The notes under the pieces were generated by a model that was given only the letters and a program-made list of their open reading frames with translations, searched no databases and had not been told where the DNA came from. The position numbers and the translations under genes were made by a program. This document shows positions 33,008 to 42,497 of a DNA stretch of 64,000 bases, piece by piece. The stretch's first letter is position 1. Every line of letters starts with the position of its first letter. This DNA comes from Vibrio hippocampi (GTDB lineage Bacteria > Pseudomonadota > Gammaproteobacteria > Enterobacterales > Vibrionaceae): contig NZ_CAKLCM010000002.1 of the NCBI RefSeq assembly GCF_921292975.1, positions 310,001 to 374,000 on the forward strand. Direction: 5' to 3'.

Positions 33008-33757
33008 ATGGATCGTGCCCTGTATCTATCGATGAGTGGAGCAAAGCAAAATATGCATGCTCTACAAATGCGTGCTAATAACCTAGCCAATGCGAGTACC
33101 CCTGGCTTTCGAGCTGACCTTGCGCAAGCTCGCTCAATGCAGGCTTACGGTGACGGCATGCCATCACGCGTGTTTAGCATGACAGAGCGTCCAGGCTATA
33201 ACTTTGACCAAGGCAGCGTGGTGACCACAGGTCGTGATTTGGATGTCACTATCCAAGGACAGGGTTGGATTGCCGTGCTTGATAACAATGGCAAAGAAGG
33301 TTTGACCCGTAATGGCAGTTTGAAAGTGGACCAAAACGGTCTGCTGACCAATGACCGCGGTCACTTGATTCTGGGTGAAAATGGCACACCGATTACGCTG
33401 CCGATCCCATTGAGTAAGATAGAAATTGGTAAAGATGGTACGGTTTCGGTGATCCCACAGGGCGCGCCAGCTAACGAGATGCAAGAGATAGATCGCATCA
33501 AATTGACCAATACGGATAACCAATCTTTGTTCAAAGATACCAACGGTTTGTTCCGTAACAAAGTGCCGCAAATGCCTTATCAGGCATCAGCACAAGTGCA
33601 ACTGATGACCGGTGCGGTAGAGGGCAGTAACGTCAATACCATTGGTGAAATGACTGGGCTTATCGATTTACAGCGCCAGTTTGAAATGCAAGTTAAATTG
33701 ATGAGTACCGCAGAAGAGATGGATAAAGCGTCCGATTCTCTACTGCGTATGGGTTAA
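33008..33757 (+). CDS. flgF: Flagellar proximal rod protein FlgF
   Basis: 249 residues. MDRALYLSMSGAKQNMHALQ, NNLANASTPGFRADLAQ and the C-terminal GSNVNTIGEMTGLIDLQRQFEMQVKLM are typical. FlgF forms part of the rod between FlgB/FlgC and the distal FlgG. A perfect sigma-54 element precedes it. The next gene, flgG, starts 16 bases after the stop. Confidence 0.96.
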   Translation: MDRALYLSMSGAKQNMHALQMRANNLANASTPGFRADLAQARSMQAYGDGMPSRVFSMTERPGYNFDQGSVVTTGRDLDVTIQGQGWIAVLDNNGKEGLTRNGSLKVDQNGLLTNDRGHLILGENGTPITLPIPLSKIEIGKDGTVSVIPQGAPANEMQEIDRIKLTNTDNQSLFKDTNGLFRNKVPQMPYQASAQVQLMTGAVEGSNVNTIGEMTGLIDLQRQFEMQVKLMSTAEEMDKASDSLLRMG

Positions 33758-33773
33758 ATGATAGGGGAATACC

Positions 33774-34562
33774 ATGCATCCGGCATTATGGGTAAGTAAG
33801 ACGGGCTTAGATGCTCAACAAACTAATATTTCAACGATCTCTAACAACCTAGCGAACGCCTCGACCGTCGGTTACAAAAAGAGCCGAGCGGTGTTTGAAG
33901 ATCTGTTTTATCAAAATATTAATCAAGCGGGTGGGCAATCTTCTCAGAATACCGAATTACCTTCGGGTCTGATGTTGGGTGCCGGCTCCAAAGTCGTGGC
34001 AACGCAGAAAATCCATACGGCGGGTAACGCGCAAACGACCAGTAACAGCCTAGACATGATGATTGAAGGCGATGGCTTCTTCCAAGTATTGATGCCAGAT
34101 GGCAACATCGGTTATAGCCGCAACGGTCAATTTACCCTTAACGACGAAGGCGTGATCGTGACTTCAGGCGCGGGCTATGCGTTGGAGCCAGAAATTGCCA
34201 TCCCACAAGATGCGATTTCTGTGACCGTAGGTACGGATGGTGAAGTGTCTGTGCGTCTACGTGGTCAACAAGAAAACCAAGTCGTGGGCAATATTACTAC
34301 CGTCGATTTTATCAACCCAGGCGGTCTTGAGCCTATTGGTCAAAACTTGTATCTACCAACTGGTGCGAGTGGCGATCCAACCGAGGGCGTCCCGGGGCTT
34401 GATGGCTACGGTCAAATCCGTCAATCAATGTTAGAAACTTCGAACGTGAACGTAACCGAAGAACTCGTCAACATGATCGAAGCACAGCGTGTTTATGAGA
34501 TGAACTCTAAAGTGATTTCTGCGGTTGATAAGATGATGAGCTACGCCAACCAGCAGCTTTAA
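33774..34562 (+). CDS. flgG: Flagellar distal rod protein FlgG
   Basis: 262 residues. MHPALWVSKTGLDAQQTNIS, SNNLANASTVGYKKSRAVFEDLFYQNI and the C-terminal ETSNVNVTEELVNMIEAQRVYEMNSKVI identify FlgG. It forms the distal rod that passes through the P and L rings. Same unit as flgF. Confidence 0.97.
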   Translation: MHPALWVSKTGLDAQQTNISTISNNLANASTVGYKKSRAVFEDLFYQNINQAGGQSSQNTELPSGLMLGAGSKVVATQKIHTAGNAQTTSNSLDMMIEGDGFFQVLMPDGNIGYSRNGQFTLNDEGVIVTSGAGYALEPEIAIPQDAISVTVGTDGEVSVRLRGQQENQVVGNITTVDFINPGGLEPIGQNLYLPTGASGDPTEGVPGLDGYGQIRQSMLETSNVNVTEELVNMIEAQRVYEMNSKVISAVDKMMSYANQQL

Positions 34563-34586
34563 GCTGTAAAGCTATCGCTGTAGCGC

Positions 34587-34656
34587 AATAGCTCTGATGA
34601 AATAGCTCTTACGAAATAGCTCTGACAAAATAGCTCTGACAAAATAGCTGTGTTGA
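34587..34656. repeat. Five-copy 14-bp tandem repeat between flgG and flgH
   Basis: AATAGCTCTGATGA, AATAGCTCTTACGA, AATAGCTCTGACAA (twice) and AATAGCTGTGTTGA. Copies 3 and 4 are identical. The array occupies about half of the flgG-flgH gap in what should be a continuous operon. Confidence 0.9.
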
Positions 34657-34707
34657 AACAACAGTAAGACAATAGCGGCAAGGTAAATAGTTGAAAGGTA
34701 ATATGTG

Positions 34708-35487
34708 ATGAAGAAGCTAGTACTAGCCACATTGATGTTAGTGATGGGAGGTTGTGCGCAGTTCAACCCACCCGAAACCATTGATGACGTGGTCGATTCG
34801 ACCACCACTGTCGATGCGGTTGAGGGCGATCTCTCCCAATCTGATTCAACCGGTCTCGTGGACACCATGCGCGGTCGCACCGATCCGGTGGCTGACGATC
34901 CAGCATGGGCGCCAATTCATCCAAAAGCCAAACCGGAGCACTATGCCGCGGCAACAGGTTCTCTGTTCAATACTCACTACGCACGCAATTGGTATGATGA
35001 TTTCAAGCCACGCCGAGTCGGTGACATCATTACCGTTCAGTTGAACGAAGCCACCAAAGCGGCAAAAAGTGCCGACGCTGACCTGTCAAAATCGAATGAC
35101 TCCTCCATGGACCCTATCGCCGTAGGTGGACAAGAGATGACAGTGAGTGGCTATAACTTCTCGTACGATCTACAAAGTGACAACAACTTCTCTGGTAATA
35201 GCTCAGCAAACCAAAGTAACAGTATCTCGGGCTCCATTACCGTTGAAGTGATTGAAGTGCTATCAAACGGCAACCTCGTGATCCGTGGTGAAAAATGGCT
35301 GACATTGAATACCGGCGACGAATATATTCGCCTGAGTGGCACAATCCGTCCCAACGATATTGATTTCGACAATACCATTGCCTCCAACCGCATCTCCAAC
35401 GCAAGAATTCAATACTCTGGCACTGGAACTCAAAAAGATATGCAGGAACCTGGATTCTTGGCACGATTCTTTAATGTCTCTCTCTAG
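34708..35487 (+). CDS. flgH: Flagellar L-ring lipoprotein FlgH
   Basis: 259 residues from the ATG at 34708 (a GTG one codon earlier is less likely). Lipobox MGGC (Cys16). FlgH blocks: [69 protein letters not shown], and [13 protein letters not shown]. It forms the L-ring in the outer membrane around the rod. Confidence 0.96.
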   Translation: MKKLVLATLMLVMGGCAQFNPPETIDDVVDSTTTVDAVEGDLSQSDSTGLVDTMRGRTDPVADDPAWAPIHPKAKPEHYAAATGSLFNTHYARNWYDDFKPRRVGDIITVQLNEATKAAKSADADLSKSNDSSMDPIAVGGQEMTVSGYNFSYDLQSDNNFSGNSSANQSNSISGSITVEVIEVLSNGNLVIRGEKWLTLNTGDEYIRLSGTIRPNDIDFDNTIASNRISNARIQYSGTGTQKDMQEPGFLARFFNVSL

Positions 35488-35514
35488 CAGAGGATATTAC
35501 GAACATAACGCGGC

Positions 35515-35546
35515 AAGCCCTCTCAACAGAGGGCTTGTTTCGTTTT
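35515..35546 (+). terminator. Terminator-like hairpin between flgH and flgI
   Basis: AAGCCCTCT-CAAC-AGAGGGCTT, followed by GTTTCGTTTT. It is a perfect 9-bp stem but with an interrupted T-run, inside an operon that continues. It may reduce downstream expression rather than stop it. Confidence 0.5.
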
Positions 35547-35558
35547 ATAGGTAACGTT

Positions 35559-36650
35559 ATGAAAAAAATCACATTTTTCCTTTTGTCGCTATTTTTAGTA
35601 GCGGCAAACAGCCAGGCGGCACGTATAAAAGACGTGGCAGAAGTTGCCGGAGTCAGAAGTAACCAACTGGTCGGTTATGGTTTAGTGACTGGTTTGCCGG
35701 GTACAGGTGAGCAAACGCCGTTCACAGACCAGAGTTTCCGCTCAATGCTGGAAAAATTCGGGATTCAGATGCCGATTGGCTTTAAGCCTAAGTCAAAGAA
35801 CGTTGCGGCGGTCGTGGTAACGGCAGACTTACCGGCTTTCTCGAAACCGGGGCAGAAAATTGACGTCACCGTTTCCTCAATCGGTGCGGCAAAAAGTCTC
35901 CGTGGCGGCACCTTAATGCAGACTTTCTTACAAGGTCTGGATGGTGAAGTGTATGCGGTGGCTCAAGGTAACTTGGTCGTGAGCGGATTTAGCGCCGAAG
36001 GTTTGGACGGTTCTAAGATTGTCGGTAACAACCCAGTAGTCGGCATGATTTCTAGTGGTGCCAGTGTTGAACGTGAAGTGCCAAGCCCATTTTCTCGTGG
36101 TGACCACATTACCTTTAACTTGCTTGAGTCCGACTTTACCACGGCACAAAATATGGCGAACGCGATTAACGACTTCTTAGGTCCACAAATGGCGACAGCC
36201 CTCGACAATACCTCAGTAAAAGTGCGCGCCCCTCGTGATTTAAGCCAACGTGTCGCTTTTCTTTCTGCTATCGAGAATGTCGAATTTAGCACCGCAGACA
36301 GTGGCGCTAAGATCATTGTTAACTCACGCACCGGCACTATTGTGGTCGGCAAGCATGTGAAACTAAAACCGGCGGCCGTGACTCATGGCGGTATGACGGT
36401 GGCAATCAAAGAAAATCTCAACGTGAGCCAACCAGCACCGTTCTCTGACGGTCAAACCGTGGTGACTCCAGATTCAGAGATCCAAGTCAATGAAGGCTCA
36501 GGTAAGATGTTCAAGTTTGAACCTGGACTAACATTGGACGATTTAGTACGGGCGGTAAACGAAGTCGGTGCGGCACCCTCTGACCTCATGGCAATACTGC
36601 AAGCATTAAAACAAGCAGGGGCTATTGAAGGCCAACTGATCGTTATCTAG
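35559..36650 (+). CDS. flgI: Flagellar P-ring protein FlgI
   Basis: 363 residues from [20 protein letters not shown], a signal peptide cut before ARIKDVAE. The ATG at 35559 follows AGGTAA; an in-frame start eight codons upstream is not needed. [25 protein letters not shown] and the C-terminal [22 protein letters not shown] are family hallmarks. It forms the P-ring in the peptidoglycan layer with help from FlgA. Confidence 0.96.
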   Translation: MKKITFFLLSLFLVAANSQAARIKDVAEVAGVRSNQLVGYGLVTGLPGTGEQTPFTDQSFRSMLEKFGIQMPIGFKPKSKNVAAVVVTADLPAFSKPGQKIDVTVSSIGAAKSLRGGTLMQTFLQGLDGEVYAVAQGNLVVSGFSAEGLDGSKIVGNNPVVGMISSGASVEREVPSPFSRGDHITFNLLESDFTTAQNMANAINDFLGPQMATALDNTSVKVRAPRDLSQRVAFLSAIENVEFSTADSGAKIIVNSRTGTIVVGKHVKLKPAAVTHGGMTVAIKENLNVSQPAPFSDGQTVVTPDSEIQVNEGSGKMFKFEPGLTLDDLVRAVNEVGAAPSDLMAILQALKQAGAIEGQLIVI

Positions 36651-36661
36651 GTAGTAGCACT

Positions 36662-37657
36662 ATGGTTAATAACTCTCAAGACATCGGCTTTATTCACGAT
36701 ATCAGTAGCTTAGATAAGCTTCGTCAGCAAGCGGTAAGCGGTGATAAAGAAGACGACAAAGCGGCACTGCAAGCAGCAGCCCGTCAGTTTGAGTCGATCT
36801 TTACCTCCATGATGCTCAAGTCAATGCGTGATGCCAATACGCACTTCGAGTCGGATTTGATGAATGACCAAAATGGTCAATTCTATCGCCAGATGCTCGA
36901 TGAGCAGATGACCAGTGAGCTGAGCGCCTCAGGTTCTCTCGGCTTAGCAGATATGATTGTTGCTCAGCTTGGAGCAGCAAAAGCAGCGCCTGAAAATTTT
37001 GAGCCTAACCGAGAGTTACAGATCCGTAACCAAGCGTTTGATATTGATCGTTCCGATCAATACGACTATAAAAAGGCACGTCGCCGTGCCGCAGAGCTGG
37101 GTTTAAATCAATCCGAACCAAAAGTCGCGCACATGGCAGAGGCTCCGGTTGCTGTTCAAACTGCCCCTAAAGCGCGAACAAAAACAATCAGCTTTGACTC
37201 CCCAGAGTCTTTTGTTACCTCATTGAAGCCTTATGCTGATAAAGCGGCGAAATCGTTAGGCGTAGAACCATCGTTATTGATCGCTCAAGCCGCGCTTGAA
37301 ACCGGATGGGGCAAGAAGGTCATCGTCAATAGTCAGGGTAGCAGCAATAACCTATTCAACATCAAAGCAGACCGCAGTTGGAAAGGGGATAAAGTCGCCA
37401 CCCAGACTTTGGAATATCATCAAAACATTCCAGTCCAAGAGCGCGCCGCGTTCCGTTCTTATGACTCTTATGAACAGAGCTTTAATGACTATGTGGAGTT
37501 TTTGAACCGCAACCCAAGATACCAAACCGCGTTAAATCGCAATCAGGGTTCGGAAGCGTTTATCCGTGATATTCATAGTGCCGGCTACGCCACCGACCCA
37601 AGCTACGCCGATAAGGTGCTCAGGGTCAAAAACAAAATTGACCAGATGAGTCAATAG
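36662..37657 (+). CDS. flgJ: FlgJ, rod-capping protein and peptidoglycan hydrolase
   Basis: 331 residues. The N-terminal rod-cap domain (about 20-110: AARQFESIFTSMMLKSMRDAN) is fused to a glucosaminidase domain (about 180-331) with catalytic Glu213 in AQAALETGWGKK and the conserved NLFNIKAD and YATDPSYADKVL. It caps the growing rod and opens the cell wall for it. Last gene of the flgF-flgJ unit. Confidence 0.96.
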   Translation: MVNNSQDIGFIHDISSLDKLRQQAVSGDKEDDKAALQAAARQFESIFTSMMLKSMRDANTHFESDLMNDQNGQFYRQMLDEQMTSELSASGSLGLADMIVAQLGAAKAAPENFEPNRELQIRNQAFDIDRSDQYDYKKARRRAAELGLNQSEPKVAHMAEAPVAVQTAPKARTKTISFDSPESFVTSLKPYADKAAKSLGVEPSLLIAQAALETGWGKKVIVNSQGSSNNLFNIKADRSWKGDKVATQTLEYHQNIPVQERAAFRSYDSYEQSFNDYVEFLNRNPRYQTALNRNQGSEAFIRDIHSAGYATDPSYADKVLRVKNKIDQMSQ

Positions 37658-37663
37658 GAACTG

Positions 37664-37694
37664 ATTAGGCGACCATTCTGGTCGCTTAATTTTT
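37664..37694 (+). terminator. Terminator after flgJ
   Basis: ATTAGGCGACCA-TTC-TGGTCGCTTAAT followed by TTTTT; 12-bp stem with one wobble. Confidence 0.85.
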
Positions 37695-37837
37695 GAATAA
37701 TGATATTTACCCTACCAAATCGTATTGATATGGTTTGTAGTAAGAGATAAAAATATTCATTTGATTGGCGTTTGCAGATATATATTGTAGCCTGAAGTTT
37801 AAACAACTGATTTTCATGTTCAAACGGGTAAAATTAT

Positions 37838-38692
37838 ATGAATTCTTCGGGTAATCAAGGATTAAATACGATAGATAGCCGTTCGTTAGTGATAGTTAAG
37901 TTGACGGTGGTCTTCTTAATCTATTACTTTTGCGCTTATCTTTCGGAGAAGAGCTTTTCATATTTTCTCTTTGATATTATATACTTTCAGTACTCCAAAA
38001 TAATTAACCACATTTATCACGCTTATTATTATATAGTGCATTTGTTTTGTGCATTACTAGCATATAAAATTATCGCCCCTCAAACGACCACTAATAAAAT
38101 TTCGCAACGATATTGTGACTTCGGATTGATGGTTGTCATTTTTATAACAAGCTCAGTCTTAGTCGCTTTTATAGTTAGCACGATAAGTAGCATGGTGATT
38201 GATGACTATAATTTGATCATGATGAATAGTGATAAGCCACTTTTTGCAGTAGATGAACATGGTGTACAGTGGTCATCTGTGGTTATCTCGATGATCTTAC
38301 ACGGACTGCTTTATCCTATCTTAGAAGAATTGTTTTTTAGAAAGACTCTGTTTCAACGCTTGAGTGAAACGACTTCGATAAAATTATCGTTTGTTATTAG
38401 CAGCGTATGCTTTGCTTTAATCCATAATAATATGATATCTGCTTTAGTTGCTTCTTTTTTTCTCTGCTATATTTATTTAAAATTTGGATTTTTCGCGGTC
38501 ATTATCTGCCACGGAATTCACAATCTGTTTATTCTATTTATATATTTGGTCTATTTTTACTTTAACGATCACCACATGTTGGTGTGGAATGTGATTTCCA
38601 ATAATATGATCTATTTTCCACTGCTGTTGATTTTGAATATGGTATTAATATTGCTATATAAACTCAGAACTTCTGGATTACTTCGACATTGA
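37838..38692 (+). CDS. CPBP-family intramembrane metalloprotease
   Basis: 284 residues, strongly hydrophobic with about eight membrane segments. The three CPBP/Abi motifs are present: EELFFR (E163, E164, R168), FALIH (F192, H196) and HGIHN (H225, N229). This family includes CAAX-type proteases and bacteriocin self-immunity proteins. The gene is A+T-rich compared with the flagellar genes on both sides and lies between the flgJ terminator and the flgK promoter, so it looks like an inserted cargo gene. No bacteriocin or substrate gene is visible nearby. A role in flagellation is possible but there is no sequence evidence for it. Confidence 0.82.
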   Translation: MNSSGNQGLNTIDSRSLVIVKLTVVFLIYYFCAYLSEKSFSYFLFDIIYFQYSKIINHIYHAYYYIVHLFCALLAYKIIAPQTTTNKISQRYCDFGLMVVIFITSSVLVAFIVSTISSMVIDDYNLIMMNSDKPLFAVDEHGVQWSSVVISMILHGLLYPILEELFFRKTLFQRLSETTSIKLSFVISSVCFALIHNNMISALVASFFLCYIYLKFGFFAVIICHGIHNLFILFIYLVYFYFNDHHMLVWNVISNNMIYFPLLLILNMVLILLYKLRTSGLLRH

Positions 38693-38821
38693 ATTTGGAG
38701 TATTGCTGTTGTTGGTAAGAGTTTACTTTTCGAACCTCGGCTTACTTTTAGAAACGAAGCCCCTCTTTCTTACCATTGAAATTCTCTCTTTTTAATACAT
38801 TGCATCTGAACTATTTTTATT

Positions 38822-38838
38822 TGGCACACATATTGCTT
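38822..38838 (+). promoter_or_regulatory. Sigma-54 promoter for flgKL
   Basis: TGGCAC-ACATA-TTGCTT, a near-perfect -24/-12 element about 65 bp before flgK and after the CPBP gene. Confidence 0.88.
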
Positions 38839-38903
38839 TACTCTTACTAAGAACGTGTAATTAATCAATTTATTACGCAATTATAGTGTTTTTTGGGGGC
38901 GAT

Positions 38904-40784
38904 ATGGCGTCAGATCTTCTGAACTTGGGTACACAAAGTGTGCTAACAGCTCAGAGACAACTCGGCACAACGGGTCATAACATTTCTAATGCAAATACAG
39001 AGGGTTACAGCCGGCAATCTGTGATTCAAGGCACCTCTGATCCTCGTATGTATGGTGGACAAACCTACGGTATGGGCGTGCATGTGGAAAATGTTCGCCG
39101 CTCATGGGATCAATTTGCCGTCAAAGAACTCAACATGGCGACGACGCAGATGCATAGTCGCGAGGAGAATCTGACCAATCTAGATGTGATGTCGGGAATG
39201 TTGTCTTCTCAAGCATCGAAAAAAATCCCTGAAACTCTGAATGATTGGTTTTCCTCGGTGAAAACCTTGGCCGATACCCCCAATGATGTCGGTGCTCGTA
39301 AGGTTGTGTTGGAGAAGGCAAATCTTGTCCGCCAAACCATGAACAACTTTCACGAAACGATCAGACAGCAGTCGGATACCGCCAATGACAAGTTGAATAT
39401 GGGTATTGAACGCGTCAACCAGTTAGCTATGGAGATCCGTGATGTTCATCGTCTAATGATGCGAACGCCGGGTCCACACAACGATCTTATGGATAACCAT
39501 GAGAAGCTCATTCGTGAGTTGTCTCAGTACACCAAAGTCACCATCACGCCTACTCAGCATGAGGACGGATTTAACGTCCATATTGGTAATGGTCATACCC
39601 TTGTTGCCGGCTCTGAAGCGAGCCAGTTGAAGATGATCGAAGGCTCGCCCGACGTTCACCAACGCCGCTTAGCTATGGTTGAAGGTAGGGCGATTAAGCC
39701 GATACATTCCACTGAAATTGGCGGAAAGTTAGAGAGCATGTTCAAGTTCCGGGATGAAGAATTACCTTATATCCATGATGAACTGGGCCGTCTCGCTACG
39801 ACTTTCGCGTTTGAAGTCAACAAACTCCAAAACCAAGGTCTTGACCTTGATGGTCAAGTCGGTGCGAATATTTTTGTTGATGTGAACAGTGATCATCTTG
39901 CGACTTCTCGAGTCGTAAAAGAGGGCGCATCACAAGCGGATGTTGCGGTGTTTATCGCCAATCCCGACAAAATTATTGGTGGAGAGTACAGCCTTAAGTT
40001 TGATGGCAGCCAATATTTGGTCACTAAACCGGACGGTCAAGTGGACAAGATGGACCTCAACATTGACGGTCGAGCTTTCTACTTAGATGGCATGGTCATT
40101 GATATGCGCAACCCGCCACAAGTGGGCGAGAAGTTACTGATTCGTCCAACGCGTAATGGTGCGGCGCAATTGCAGATGGCGACCTCGGACCCTCGCACGT
40201 TGGCCACTCACAGTTTTGAGGCTTCGACCACAGAAGCTCAGGGTAGTGCTAGATTTACCATTCATTCCGCAGGACAACTGCGAGAGTTTGAAATTATTAT
40301 CTCGCCAACCGGGCAGGAATTTGCCGTGACGGATAAGTCGGGCAATGTATTGTTGACTCCACAGCCTTACCCACCGCTAGAACCCGTTACGGTATTAGGC
40401 ACGACATTCGAATTGTCGCAAGGGGCGTTGGCGAATGACAAATTCACCGCCAACTTAAACCCATCAGAAGGCGATAACGGCAACTTGCGTAAGCTATTAG
40501 AGCTGCAAAACGGCAAAGTGGCAAACCAAGGCGAATCCACCCTCATCGAGCTCTATCACAACCTAAATACCGACGTGGCATTGAAAACCTCGACGGCGAC
40601 TCGTTTGCAGGAAGTCGCCAAGCTTGAACATGAAGCGGCGCAAAGTCGTGTTGCCTCGATATCTGGGGTTAACCTTGATGAAGAAGCGGCCAATATGATG
40701 AAGTTTCAGCAAGCGTATATGGCGTCATCGCGGGTGATGCAGGCGGCGAATGAAACGTTTGATGCCATTTTGGCACTAAGGTAG
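38904..40784 (+). CDS. flgK: Hook-filament junction protein FlgK
   Basis: 626 residues from MASDLLNLGTQSVLTAQRQL at 38904; six codons upstream in frame are not conserved. N-terminal TTGHNISNANTEGYSRQSV and C-terminal ISGVNLDEEAANMMKFQQAYMASSRVMQAANETFD blocks are typical. It is the first of the two junction proteins (HAP1) between hook and filament. flgL follows after seven bases. Confidence 0.96.
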   Translation: MASDLLNLGTQSVLTAQRQLGTTGHNISNANTEGYSRQSVIQGTSDPRMYGGQTYGMGVHVENVRRSWDQFAVKELNMATTQMHSREENLTNLDVMSGMLSSQASKKIPETLNDWFSSVKTLADTPNDVGARKVVLEKANLVRQTMNNFHETIRQQSDTANDKLNMGIERVNQLAMEIRDVHRLMMRTPGPHNDLMDNHEKLIRELSQYTKVTITPTQHEDGFNVHIGNGHTLVAGSEASQLKMIEGSPDVHQRRLAMVEGRAIKPIHSTEIGGKLESMFKFRDEELPYIHDELGRLATTFAFEVNKLQNQGLDLDGQVGANIFVDVNSDHLATSRVVKEGASQADVAVFIANPDKIIGGEYSLKFDGSQYLVTKPDGQVDKMDLNIDGRAFYLDGMVIDMRNPPQVGEKLLIRPTRNGAAQLQMATSDPRTLATHSFEASTTEAQGSARFTIHSAGQLREFEIIISPTGQEFAVTDKSGNVLLTPQPYPPLEPVTVLGTTFELSQGALANDKFTANLNPSEGDNGNLRKLLELQNGKVANQGESTLIELYHNLNTDVALKTSTATRLQEVAKLEHEAAQSRVASISGVNLDEEAANMMKFQQAYMASSRVMQAANETFDAILALR

Positions 40785-40791
40785 GTGAGGG

Positions 40792-41988
40792 ATGATGTTA
40801 AATCGAATTTCCAGTTTTCATAACTACCAAAGCGTACAAAACGATTTGCGTAACCAAGAAAACAAGATCCACCATAATCAGGCGCAGTTAGCTTCCGGCA
40901 AACAGTTGCAAAAACCGTCGGATGATCCGTTGGCGACTCACTATATTCAGAAAGTGAACCAGCAGACGGAAATGCTTGATCAGTATGGCGACGCCATTGT
41001 TCTATCACGTAACCGTTTAGAGCAATCGGAAGTAATGTTACGAGAAACGGAGCAGTTTACCGATCAGGCGAAACGCATCACGATGCAATCGATCAACGGT
41101 GCATTGTCTATGACGGATCGCCACGCGCATATCAAAGAAATGAAAGAGATAGCGCGTAATTTTATCGCGATTGCCAATGCACAAGACGAGTCAGGCAACT
41201 ACACGTTTGCCGGCACCAAGAGCAGCACCCAACCTTTCCTTCATAATGCCGATGGAGACATCACTTATCAGGGAGATGGTTATCACCGTCGCATGAAAAT
41301 ATCGAACAGTTTAGAAGTGCCGACCAGCATGCCAGGTGATCGCCTGTTTATGGATATCACCAACCCACTGGGCGATTATAAAGCGGACTATAAATTGCAG
41401 AGCGGCTCTGAGTTACTGCTGCAAAAAGCGACCAATAGCAGCGGCAATGATAACGGCAGTTACCGCGTGACGTTTGTCGACATGGGTAACGAAAAGTTTG
41501 GCTACCAGTTAGAGCGTAATGGTTCGGTCGTGGATGCCGGTGATTATGAGCCGACCCAAGGTGTCACTTATAACGGGTTAACTGTCGAGCTTACCGGGCA
41601 GGTGACAGCGGGCGATGTCGTTGAACTCAAACCGCAAGCGACGTATAGCATCTTTGAGGCATTTCGCGATGCGGAGATCAATCTGGACAAAGAAGTCTCA
41701 GATGCGTCTGCAACGGCCAATTTACACCAGGTTACGGAACGATTTCAGCAAGCGTTCTTGCACCTTACCCAAGCAAGAACAGAAGTCGGTACACAATTGA
41801 ATACCTTAGATGTACAAGAGGTCCAGCATGAAGATTTTAAAATCTCGCTGGCTCGTTCAAAAAGTACCTTTGAAGATTTGGATTATGCAAAAGCCGTGAT
41901 TGAGTTTGAAGAAAACTCACGAGCGCTGCAGGCGTCACAGCTTGCGTTTGGTAAGACAAAAGATTTAACCCTGTTTAACTATTTATAG
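40792..41988 (+). CDS. flgL: Hook-filament junction protein FlgL
   Basis: 398 residues (397 if the second Met is used). N-terminal LNRISSFHNYQSVQNDLRNQ and QLASGKQLQKPSDDP, plus the C-terminal flagellin-like DYAKAVIEFEENSRALQASQLAFGK, identify FlgL (HAP3). The stop codon lies in a 15-bp tandem duplication. Confidence 0.95.
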   Translation: MMLNRISSFHNYQSVQNDLRNQENKIHHNQAQLASGKQLQKPSDDPLATHYIQKVNQQTEMLDQYGDAIVLSRNRLEQSEVMLRETEQFTDQAKRITMQSINGALSMTDRHAHIKEMKEIARNFIAIANAQDESGNYTFAGTKSSTQPFLHNADGDITYQGDGYHRRMKISNSLEVPTSMPGDRLFMDITNPLGDYKADYKLQSGSELLLQKATNSSGNDNGSYRVTFVDMGNEKFGYQLERNGSVVDAGDYEPTQGVTYNGLTVELTGQVTAGDVVELKPQATYSIFEAFRDAEINLDKEVSDASATANLHQVTERFQQAFLHLTQARTEVGTQLNTLDVQEVQHEDFKISLARSKSTFEDLDYAKAVIEFEENSRALQASQLAFGKTKDLTLFNYL

Positions 41989-42013
41989 TCGATTTTTTTA
42001 TAGTCGATTTTTC
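41984..42013. repeat. Two-copy 15-bp tandem repeat across the flgL stop
   Basis: TATAGTCGATTTTT with one extra T in the first copy, repeated head to tail. The first copy contains the stop TAG. A further duplication, CACTGAGTAAAC in 14-bp period, is at 42141-42168 in the same 509-bp gap. Confidence 0.75.
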
Positions 42014-42284
42014 TTTGCCATTGATTTTTGATGGCAACAGAGCAGATGTTTAAAGCCTCGGTTGCCGAATGTGCGATGCCATCCGAGCAGAGGCAACATT
42101 GAACGGATACTCATGGAGTCAATCTCATTGAGAAGAACGGCACTGAGTAAACGTCACTGAGTAAAACAGCGGCAACAGTTGCTTGCCGCTTATACAATAA
42201 AAGGCAAAGGGTTAAAAACAAGAATTGCTGATAAGATATTGAAAAATATCATTTTAAAACAACATTTAATAATTATTTGTATTT

Positions 42285-42301
42285 TGGCACGCATATTGTA
42301 T
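42285..42301 (+). promoter_or_regulatory. Sigma-54-type promoter for the first flagellin
   Basis: TGGCAC-GCATA-TTGTAT, a -24/-12 element with T in place of C at the -12 position. It lies about 200 bp before the gene, leaving a long leader with two hairpins. Confidence 0.75.
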
Positions 42302-42378
42302 TAACTTAAGCATAGCAATTTTGTTTGCCGCCTAGCGCAGAGAGGCGAGAGGTGAACAGAACAAAGTTATTACGAAAG

Positions 42379-42451
42379 ATACTCCCCCTGATACGGGGTA
42401 TCAGGTGGATATTGACGGTCAGTGCTTCTGCTAAGAAGTATGCCTGACCGT
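42379..42451 (+). promoter_or_regulatory. Structured leader of the first flagellin mRNA
   Basis: Two hairpins: GATACTCCCC..GGGGTATC (42379-42402), then a longer one with outer stem ACGGTCAG..CTGACCGT (42415-42451) and inner stem GCTTCT..AGAAGT. Between them lies AGGTGGAT, with GGA motifs of the CsrA type. A role in mRNA stability or translation is inferred. Confidence 0.5.
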
Positions 42452-42497
42452 TTCGCAATCCAACTTGAACGCTTGCGAACTCATTTAGGAGAGCAAA

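Noticed and set aside
37838..38692. CPBP gene as a rod or hook protein
   Set aside because: It is a polytopic membrane protein with protease motifs and no rod, hook or export signatures.
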